Part shown: positions 50,105-61,071 of the stretch, in pieces
Numbering within the stretch: position 1 is the first letter of the stretch
How the letters are laid out: the number at the start of each line of letters is the position of its first letter
Origin: Seriola aureovittata
Taxonomy: Eukaryota; Chordata; Actinopteri; Carangiformes; Carangidae
Direction: 5' to 3'
Assembly (NCBI RefSeq): GCF_021018895.1
Contig: NC_079366.1
Location: 29,515,771 to 29,579,770 of the forward strand
DNA: 64,000 bases
Program-made: the position numbers and the translations under genes
Notes under the pieces: generated by a model
Database searches by the model: none
The model's input: only the letters and a program-made list of their open reading frames with translations
What the model was told of the DNA's origin: nothing

Positions 50105-52945
50105 TGCCCGGTTACACATGTATTTTTCACAAGTCACCTTGTTAGTTTGTCACACATGTGGCGTGTGTACAAATACACACGAGGTGTTATGTGAGTTATT
50201 CATGTGTCAGTACTGTACTGTGACCTTATTGGAAGGTTGTGTTTATTCCTAATTTATTCATGCTCTTTTCTGCCCTCATGTACGCTGACATTTTAGTTTA
50301 ATTTGTCTCACAGACTTCTTTTGTTTTCCTGTTGCTATGCTCTAATTATGGTCAGTCTGATTTGTGCATTGTTCTGTCCAAAACTGACGTGACCAATATA
50401 ACTAATATACTGTACTGTACATGTTTATTATAGAAATATAAAGTACTGTGTAAAAATAGAGGCGCACTTTGGCGAGAAGCATATTTCAAACCTTGACGCC
50501 TTTAAAAACAGTGTAGTGGCACTTTTGTTGGATACAAATCAAAGAAAAGTTTCATGAACTTTGGAGGTTGTCACCGTTTTCTCTTTTATCTGAATGTTGC
50601 TTTAAGTATTAATTCAAGATCACACCACACCGCTCTACTGCTACGGTTAGATGTTAACGTTAGCCTAGCTGTAAGCTAAAGGACATTTTCTCAGGTGCTG
50701 TACTTAAACTGCTTTGCTCACTACATGTATTTGACAGTTTGAGTTACCAGTTATTTTACAGATTTTCCATTAAGGACAGATTATGAGTTTATAAAATATG
50801 ATGCAGTGTGGAGCTTGTCGTAGGTTTTGCTATTGCTACATAGCTAGCATTAGCATTAACAGCTGTTTACTCGCCAAAAGCTTTAACTTTGAATCTGTAT
50901 CCTTTTTCACTGTTTTCTGATGTTTTATGGAATAAAAGCTTAATGAAGAAAATAACTGGCAGATTCATCGGTTATGACAATAATGTTGCAGCAATAAAAG
51001 TTTCCTCCACCTCAACCAGCCAAAACACGTAAATGCTACTTACGCATGAATACATCAGTGTTAATTACAAAAGGCCATTATTCTGCTGGGTACTTTTACT
51101 TCTGATATTTTAAGTACACATTGCTAAAAAAGGCTTACATACTTTAACTTAAGTCACATTTACTTGTAATGTAGTATTTTCATATTGCAGTACTGTTACT
51201 TTTACTTATGTTAAGTATCCGAATACTTCCTACAGTCGTCAACACATCTTCACTTCAGTTGAAAATGTTTCAACTCTCACAGATGCATCTTCACCTCAAT
51301 AGAGTAGATTTGCATCCACTTATGCTTCTGCATCGGTTTAGTATCAGTCGCCTCTAAAATTAAATGCTGGAGATGTACAGTCACATCTTTGACATCACAA
51401 CAACATTCATGTGCGTGATTTGTTGCTCAGTGAGCGCTAGATTCTGTTCATGTGTCGGGACACAATTTCTCATATTTTTCAGTTACAATAAATAATCTAA
51501 ACAGTTTTCTGAAGAAATCATCTGTTTGTTTGTCGACTAAAAACGAGAGAAAATCTCTTTATTCATCTGATTAGAGTTAAAACAAAGTGAACTTCAGGCT
51601 AGATGCAGGAGTACAGTTTTATATGCAAACTCCTATATGTACTGTATGTTAATATAGGGTCAGTTTGCATGTGTGCATGAACATCGTCTGTGACTCATCG
51701 TGGTAACGTGTCCCCATACATGTGGTGTGTGTCCATATTACATGCCTCGGGTGTTGGATGACCAGCATATGGATGCACATGTTTCTGTAGGCATTATGCG
51801 GCTCTTTTATGTGTGTATATTTGTATGGCTCTGCATTGTGAGGACCAGTTTGACGTTCTGTCCAGTCCTCTGGTTCTGACACACCTTCCAGTGGCTGTCT
51901 GAGGGTTAAGAAACTGGTTTTGTGGTCGGGGTTAGAGTCGGGTTCAGGTTGGGGTTAGGAGCTGGAGAGTGAGACGGTGTCAATGAGTGTAGAAGCATTA
52001 ACATGTGTGTGTCTGTGAGTGAGAGAGAGATTGCTGCGAGCATGTATTATGCTTGCATAGTTGCACACATATGCAACATATGCATGTCGAGTTGTGTGTG
52101 TGGATGTGTGTTTGCGTATCTTTGTGAGGACTTGATTGATAGTGAGGACTGAGGATCTTTGTTGAACTTCTCTCTCTACGCCACACTTTGCTGTCTGTAT
52201 ATCCACATGATGACAAAAGTAACCCTGACACTTTAATGTGTAGGTTTTAAGATTTAGTTTTTATCAGCATGTGTGTAGCAAAGGAGAACACATAATGTAT
52301 TCATATTACAGATGTTAACACGTCTTTGTGAGTAAATTCCTGACATGGTTCTGATGTCAAATTTAACACAACAAGAACTGCCCTAAAACACACCCATAAG
52401 ACAGTTTGAGTTAGTTTTAATACATCTGTTCTAAGAGTGTGTGTCGTTTCACGCACATCCGGCGCCGGTTTCACAAAGACAGACTTTGACTGTGGCTTAT
52501 ATACAACAAACAGTCTAAATTCATCTGTTGTACAAGGCAAAGTTTAGTTCTTGACTATCTTAAGCCGGACTGTGGTACAATGAATTCTGGGTAAATTAAG
52601 ACTTTTTTCAAAATAAAGAAAATGGAAATTATGAGCCATGTTTTCCTGTTCTTTTGTTGTTGGGTGACACTGCTCGGCGCAGGTGTGACTGATTACCATG
52701 TTACCATGGTAACACCGGTCTTAGGCCCGAGTTAGCCGGGGGGTACGGTGTCTAATGTTTTTGTGATAAAATGACTCAGACAACAGTCTTTGATGCATTA
52801 GACTGATGTATGAGCAGAATTAACACTGGACCAACACTACAGACCAGCCCGACCCCCGCTGTCTGCATCCATGTCACTTTCAATGTATCAGGGGTTTTAA
52901 TATTAAGGTCTAGAGATGAATTATGTGAGTGACGGACCTCTGTGT

Positions 52946-53004
<59 letters not shown>

Positions 53005-53031
53005 TGTGTGTTTGTGTGTGTGTGTGTGTGA

Positions 53032-53064
<33 letters not shown>

Positions 53065-53188
53065 AGTGTGAGTGGGACTCTTAAACCAAGACATTCCCTC
53101 GTTAGGGTTTGGATCAGTCATTCAGCTGTGATGGATAAGACTCTGGTTGGGGGCTAGGGGAAACAGTCAGGGTATAAAAAGACAAACA

Positions 53189-53236
<48 letters not shown>

Positions 53237-53746
53237 TGCGCCTCACCTCTGTAGTGCTCCATGCGTGTGTGGTGCGTGACGCCCTGCGACCTGAAGCTGA
53301 GGCTCAGGATGTATCGAGGGTCCGAACTGTCCCGGACCAGGAAGGATCCGTCCGGTTTCCCCTTCAGTTTCATCTCTGCGTCCTCCCAGTTCATCGGCCC
53401 CCAGTACCAGCCACACTGCAGGCAGAGACGCCAACACACGTTCACTGTGAGAACCAGCCGTACTGCCTTTTAAATTAACCTCTTTTAAAAGATATATTTC
53501 TATAGGTGTGCTTGGGATCTGAATCTACTAATGTTTTAAATCTATTATTATATTAAGTCGTCATCCTGTTTCTGATCGATTCATTTAATTATTTTAGACT
53601 GTTTTATATAATTTTTACTGAACCTCATTCTCACTTTTCTCTCCCTAAACTTGTTTTTAATCATTTAGTGTTCATCCTCAATTTTATCTTGTCTTGTAAA
53701 GTACTTTGTAACTGTGTTTTAATTCTTATTCTTCTTATTATCATTC

Positions 53747-53778
<32 letters not shown>

Positions 53779-56700
53779 GCTCCTGCCTCCTCTCTCTCGT
53801 TCAGAAAGAACCTGAGGAAACTTCTGCTTCTGTCAACACAGATGACTCTATAGTGCAGTTTTGACTATTACGTAAAACATTATTTGCTTCGATGTTTCTA
53901 CTCTCATCTCACAATTAGATTATTTAGACAGAACAGAAAAGGAAGGCAAACATTTTACTCTATCTAATAGTCAACACTGGATAATGGAAAACAACACTTA
54001 AAGGTCCCATATAGTGTAAATGTCTGTGTCCATGTGTAGTGTGATTATAGATCAGCTCTAGCTTCTATATTAATACTGTGAAAGTATCAAAGCCTCAGTC
54101 CACAGAGAAATGCACACAGCCTGTATTCAGAAACTGAGCCTTAAAACCAGCCGTCAGGACTTCTGGAACTTTGTGATGTCACAACAAAGCAGTCACCAAG
54201 CCCCGCCCACCTGGACCCACCATCCAAACCTTGCAGGATTTGGTTTCTCTGAGAGTTTTGACCTGAAATCTGCTAAATTTTTATTGGATCAATTAGAAAA
54301 CAGTCAGCCAATCAGAAGAGAGGCTCAGAGCCTCCTCTCTTCTGATTGGCTCACAGACCTGTTGTTACTAGAGCTGCAGAGAGAAGCCTGAGAGAGGAGA
54401 TGTAAAACTACACTGAGATGGTTTTTGGTTCTTAAAACCACAAATATATCTTCTGATGGATCAACACTTCCCCGGGTTCACTGGTTGTGCTGTTTATGAA
54501 TATGAATTACTGAATCAAAGTCAAAACATATTCTTTTTTTAGTTTTAGGACCATAATTATTTTAGTTTTGTAGTGTGCTCATGTGCATCTATATCTAATT
54601 ACAGTGTGTTTTATTTAAAGTAATTATTTAAAGAGAAAACCTGACACAAGGAGTAAAATTAAAAAGACTTAAACGATTAATCAAGTTATCAAAATTGCCA
54701 ATTAATTTTCAGTCAAGCAACTAATTGATTAATCAGCTAATCATGTCGGCTCTGGAGTACTGGATGGTTTCTGGTTGCCTAGGGAAACAGTAAAACTGAC
54801 ATGCATAGTGAGGGTTTGTTGCGATACTGTAAATGTAACTTGTTCTCGGGTCTCTCCGGTCTGTCTTACCTTCTCCAGCTCTCTCAGACTGGCGGTGAAG
54901 TTGCTGGCCTCAGACCGCCGCAGGGCACACAGCATGGGGGGTGGAGCCTGTCTGCTGGGGGGTAGCGCATCAGACGGCGATGGAGTTGAATGAGGAAGAG
55001 CCCGGAGGAAGGCGTCTAAAACAATGAATTTAAAGGTCCTATATGAAGCGTTTTTAGCATCAACATGCTACTTTCATAAAATCAACATCCTGTTAGTCAA
55101 TTCAAATGAGAGTGTGGAGGAGACGACTGGTCAAGCCCCTCCCCCCTCCCTCCTCCCATCCCAACCCCGTAACGTGTCTTACCATTGAGGCTGAGACTGT
55201 GCTGGATGGTGGCATGGGAGGGAGGAGGAGGAGGAGGGAGAGGCAGGGGGAGGGACTGCAGGGAGGCGCCCATAACGCTCACTAGGAAAGGCCCAGGCTG
55301 AGGCCCAGCTATGTCATCTGGAGGGGGGACAGTAAGGAAAGGAGAGAGTGAGGAGGGGAGGGGAGGGAGGAGCACAGGGGGAGGGAGGAAAGTGGGAGGA
55401 AAACGAAAACAAAGTGTCAAGAAGGGAAACGGTAAGGAAGGAAGGAAGAAGGAAGGAAGGAAGGAAGGAAGGAAGGAAAACAGAATTTTTCAACACCATC
55501 AGACCCAGTTCACCAAACTAAAAACCTACGTGTCACTCCTCTGAGCCGCTGAGCGCCATGTTTCCAAAAACTTATTAAAATTAAAAACTCATTAATGAGT
55601 CTGACTGTTACACTAGGTGACGTGTTCCTTCATCACCATGAAACACACACACCGTCCCGCTGCCCCAAATACTCTCTAGAGCATCAAATGTGGATTAATC
55701 CGCCGCTGGAAATAGACCCCCAAAAAATTTAAATTACTGAGCCTTTAAAACTGTATATTTGTGAGCTGTTTTTAAAGATTTACTTCTTCAGTAGGAGCCA
55801 ATGGGCTTGAACAAGAGAGAATTGAGAAATTGACTAATAAATAGTTGGGTTTGGTCTTCTCGTGGGATTTGTTAAGGGTAATAAAAATACATAATATCAC
55901 CAACATTATCTTAAACCTCAAACCGAGACGCTGCTTTAGTCGGCTGCATATGTGGGTCAGAAAATATCAGAGGCTCGGAGCAAAAAGAAAATGCACTTGA
56001 AAGGTCAGAGAACGGCCTTGAAATTAGAAATGAGGCGAAGAAAAAATGTCCCGATACTGAGGAATATAAACTGTACAAATGTTTTCAAATTGTTTATCTT
56101 TTCTATTTATTTATCCGTCTCCTATATAAGAAATCTGTTATTGAGTGAGAACCAAGTCTGAACATCTTGATATTCAGTTTGAAGCCGTGTTAACTGTCAG
56201 TCAGTCAGTATTGTCAGTGAAGCAGCTGCACGGAGGTAAAAATAGACAAATAAGTCCCTAAAAAATCCAAACAAGAACATAAAATGTTGTTTTCTTTCCC
56301 CCCCGGTACAGATTGTTTTTCTGTGAAAGGAGGAAAAACAGTTTCCTTTTGCCATCTTACCATCGACTGAGTCATCGCGTCCAGATTTCAAATTAAATCT
56401 GTAGTTTGCAGCTGACCTTTCAAAGCTTCTCCAATCAGATTACAGCAGATTACAAAAACTTGTCTGTGTCTGAGTTTCCAGAAATGTAACGACAGAAAAC
56501 GAAATTGACAAATTTGACCAAGATAGGAATATTAAGAGAAACTGCCAGGGCTTCGCTTTCAGCCGGACTTGGACAAGCCAAAGTAAAGCCTGTAAGCAAA
56601 GGCTTAGAAAGGACGACTTGGTTTCATCGGCCTTCTTGCTGCCGTATTTATCATTTAACATATTATATTATTGTGTGTGTGTGTGTGTGTGTGTGTCCGG

Positions 56701-59700
56701 ATGAACGAGAGGAGGAGAGAAAAAATCGAAAAGACAAACAGGAAGGAGAAAAATGTACCTAACAGACTGAGACTTCGGCGTGGAGGAGGGGGCGGCGTGG
56801 GAGGGTGAGGTGTGTTCGCCCCTCGCCGTGAAATATCCACATCCACCAGAGAAACAGTCTCACCTGAAGCCAGAAAAAGAGTGAAAAGAAAAGAAAGAAA
56901 GGAAAGGAGGGAGGGAAAAGAGAAAGAGTGAAGGAAGAAAGTGAAATAAAAGATGCAGACAGTAGCTACAAGAAAAAGTGGTTTGTGTATGTGTGATTGC
57001 CTGTTGTTTGGCCTGCGCTGCAGAGAGCCATTAAAGCTGCACCAGGCAGGATGTTTATGGAAAATTACACCCGGCTAATCAGCCTAAATCACTGCAATAA
57101 AGAAGAACATCCCATCCCCGCTAATTGAGCTGCTGCAGATTCACTGTTTACCACAGAGAGATTCTGCAGTTGGGGTCGGTTACTGCCGGGGAAAAGAAAC
57201 AAAATCAAACGTTAAGAGCCAAATCCCCAACGTCTCCTCAACGGCGGAGAAAACCGGACTCACTCACATCTACATCTCTGCCTCTGTCATCTCTATAGCT
57301 CCGCTTCTTTTTCCTTTAGCTTGTGAAACATCACAGACCGGCCTCGGTTGGTAAACACGAACATGATGTGCGCAGGACTTCTGGGTTTTGAAGTCCCCAG
57401 GATTTCAAATAACTCGCCCTCGCTCTGATGGGACCGCCAATGCGAATCATCGCTCGGTGCAGCTTTAATGTTTCTGTCTAATTGGCGGTTAGCGCTGTGC
57501 AGAGCATGTGTTCATTAAAGTCCAAGAACTACAGAAACTCAAGTAAATGTAGCAAAACTGAAATCTACAAGCAATGTGGGACACCAGAGCGAACCTCCGA
57601 GCCCTGTGGATGTGTTGTGGGCTGATTCTCATAAAGTCAGCTAAATATTTTTTGCCTGCTGAGTTACAGATCTCCTCACCATCCTCACCGTACCCACCGG
57701 CCTTTCTGAGCTACATCCGGTCTTATCTAGTCTGGTGCACCAGTTACAGAGTCTGACTGGTGAGAGCAGTTTATGGTTGCGGCGTTTTCAGCTGAAATCC
57801 TGCACGTGTGCGTGCACGTTTATCTTTAAAGGAACAGTTTGACATCTTTAGAAATGTACACGTTTTTATCGTTTATCGTGTGGATCAAACAAACGAGACA
57901 CAACGTGTTAATGAGGGAACTTTACAGAAGCTGGTGTGAGTGGATTTTGTACTAGCAGGCTAGTTCCCCTTTAGCTTCTTTGTGCTAAGCTAATCTCCTC
58001 CTGGCGCCTCCTGCTCATCTAACCCTCGACAAGAAAGTGAACAAGCATATTCCCCAAAACTATTTCTTTATTATAAAACCTACATGTAGGTGCATGTAGG
58101 TTCCCATCGAACCATGCAACTTGTATCCTGTTTGAATTATTACCCGATAATTGCATCACATCTTTTCAGTCAACTACATTCCAGCTCATTAACGTCACTT
58201 TTACACTTTTATGGTCAATACACATTATTTACCTCATTTTTCAGTTTTAAAAAACTAAATTTTGAATTATTTTGACTGTAGTTTCAATCGGAGGGATGTG
58301 TTGATAATTTAGTCAGGATACTGTTTTGAGACCATGTCAATATTGTGACCTAGTGTCACACTGTAGTGGAGCGAAGACCACAGACGCTATACGTTTGAAT
58401 AAAAACACCCAAAATTCAATGCAAATAGTGATTTTTAATTAAATTTGCAAAAAGTGCAGTAAGGAACGATCCATGTTATTTTCAGGCAATTAAGTGACAG
58501 AAAACCAGATTTCTGATATAAAAACTTTTGACTGGAGAACAACAGGAGGGTTAAATACTGAAACGCTGACCGTGGTTGAAGACACACTGAAAGCTCTTTT
58601 CTAATATTAAACTGTATTGTATTCAAGAAAAGCTCCTGTGAGATTAGTTTGTATTAAGAGAAAATTAAACATGGAAGTTTGGTTGATTTGGTTTGAAGTA
58701 TTTAACGGTTTTATATTCTGTATTCCTCAGTGTGAAGTGTCTGAAAATGAGCGGTTTTGGTATCAGCACAGATACCCAGGTATCGTATCGGCATTATGAT
58801 AATACACCACTTTAAAACACCAGTAACGTCTAATTTTGTCACTTTATTGAATAATAATGTTTAGTACAGGAACACTGTTGATACTTCGGGAGATGTTTGT
58901 ATGTCGCAGTAAAGAAATAGGTCCTGGGAGTGTTTAGCCTAGCTTAGCACAAAGGCTGAAAGCAGGGCTAAAATAGTTAGCCTGCATCAAACGTTTAAAC
59001 CCCAACATCTTATTTTCTATTTCTTCACAAGTTAAATACTTAAATACAAAATGTAAATAGAATAAAATAGAAGTAGAATAGAAAGTCTCATATTGTCATT
59101 GTAATGTACTTGTATAAAGTGTTGCTCCTGGATTTGCTAAAAACAATTAAAAGATATGACTTCACACACATGAAAAAAAATCCTAATATAAATAGATGAA
59201 TAGATGATAAACAAGTGTTTCCCTGTGTGTTTGACATTTGTCTGCACATCCAGCAACAATGAAGTGGAACAACTTCACAAACACAACTCAGATGTTTTGT
59301 CACAACGTATTGATTTGCACTTTAAACCATCAGATATAAATATCAATTCAACCTTGCTAAATAATCACTATACGAGGTCAAAATGACAGGAAGCCTCTGT
59401 CTCACTTTCTCCAGATGTTTGTGTCAATGTTTGTGACCAGGACAAACATCAGTGGGGTCATATTTCAAAATAAAATACAAGAGTTCATTATATGGTTTAT
59501 ATTTAAAATCTTAAGCTGCAAAGAAACTTTAGCTAAAGTACAAGATTTCTCTCTGACGTGACGGAGTAGAAATGTAAAATAGAATAAAATGGAAATAGTC
59601 AGTGCATTAAAACGGCACCACACTACTGCACAGTGGTGTAACGGTCCAATACGATACAGCAGACATATTCATACAAGTACATTTGAATGTAAAGCAATAG

Positions 59701-61031
59701 ATATTTGTCTGACCTCCAATAAACCTGTGTGAAGTTGCTTTACCGTAACTGATCAAGCCGACGCTGTTTCAAAAGTCAATCAACAGAATTATTGATAACT
59801 GATGAATTGTTTAATTTGACTATTTGGTTGAGTGGAAAAGAAAAAAGCAATCTGAGGTCATCACATTTTGGGGAAGTGTGATGGATGTTTTCCACCATTT
59901 TCTGACATTTGAAACTATTAGATTGATCTTTAGATAAATAATCTTTAGTTGCAGATCAATAAAGAGTTTGAGCGTGCTGTGGTGTCAGTGACGTGGCAGC
60001 TGGAACATTTACTGAAAGAAACCAGAGCAACGGCCCGAAGCAGCAAAGCAGGTCTTACCAGTGAAAGCAGAGAGGGAGGCAGGGGAGAAGGCACTGTGGG
60101 CCCTGGTCAGTCTGGGCTGGTTGTGACTGCAGGACAGACATCAAAACAGAGAGGAGAAGAAGAAGAAGAAGATGTGAGGAGAGTTAGAGTGCAGAGAAGA
60201 AGAAGTATTAGCAGCTGCAGAGGTGGAGAAAATGAGCTTTTCAGTATGAGTGTCTGTGTCTGCAGGTCCTGCAGCTTTCCCTTTTACTTTTTCTGTTTGA
60301 TGCTCTCAGCTCTGGCAGTCAATACGTTTGAAGCAATGTTTTTTTAATCATAGCCTTCCCTCGGCGTGCTGCTGTGAATAATGACTAAGCAGTGAGGAGG
60401 ATAGAAGGTGACAAGCCACAAAGGTTTGAAAAATCTCTGCGACTGATAACATGCAGCAGTGAAAAAGTTCCTGGACGTCTGAGAGAGAAGGCCGACAAGG
60501 TGCCAGCTGACGGAGTCGATCCCAGCCATTAGAAAACAATGACTGACGCGTCTGTAAAGACTGGATTGTCTGTGGCACAGTGGCAGTCACTTGGAAACAA
60601 ATCAACATGACTGTGAATGAGACCTCATCAGGACACAAAACAGTGACTGGATTCACAATGTGCTGCTTCTGAATGGTTTTACTGCACATTAGTTTTTTTG
60701 CAGCCACTTCATGTCACAGACTTTTAAGTTTTTGGAAGATGGATCTTTTCTGTTTTTCTTGCTTAAACGTCCTGACCTACATCTAGAAAATCTCAACTTT
60801 GGCTTCATTCACAACTTCGAAACATGTGTTGGAGTCCAATCAATTAAAAACAGAAACTAAACAGACAGGCTAAGTGTTGAGAAAGTGATGAAGGGGCTGT
60901 TCCACATTGAAGAGCTATATTCTGCTCAGTGATGTATTAACAGCCTTAAATTCTCCCTGGGAACATTTTCCATGTGTCATTCATGTAAAATTACTTCAAT
61001 CTCCTTTCAGTGACAATGAGAAATTAGAATA

Positions 61032-61071
<40 letters not shown>

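Larger units (their letters stand above)
56864..60058 (-). other. socs7 intron 2
   Basis: No exon recognised. It holds two oppositely oriented pieces of a GCTAAGCTAA-type repeat (57840-58010, 58895-58995) and a MITE relic (59760-59960). Confidence 0.6.

Noticed and set aside
52921..53445. Threonine/histidine-rich ORFs near socs7 exon 6
   Set aside because: GT/CA repeat translations joined to the true SH2 exon, which ends at 53247.
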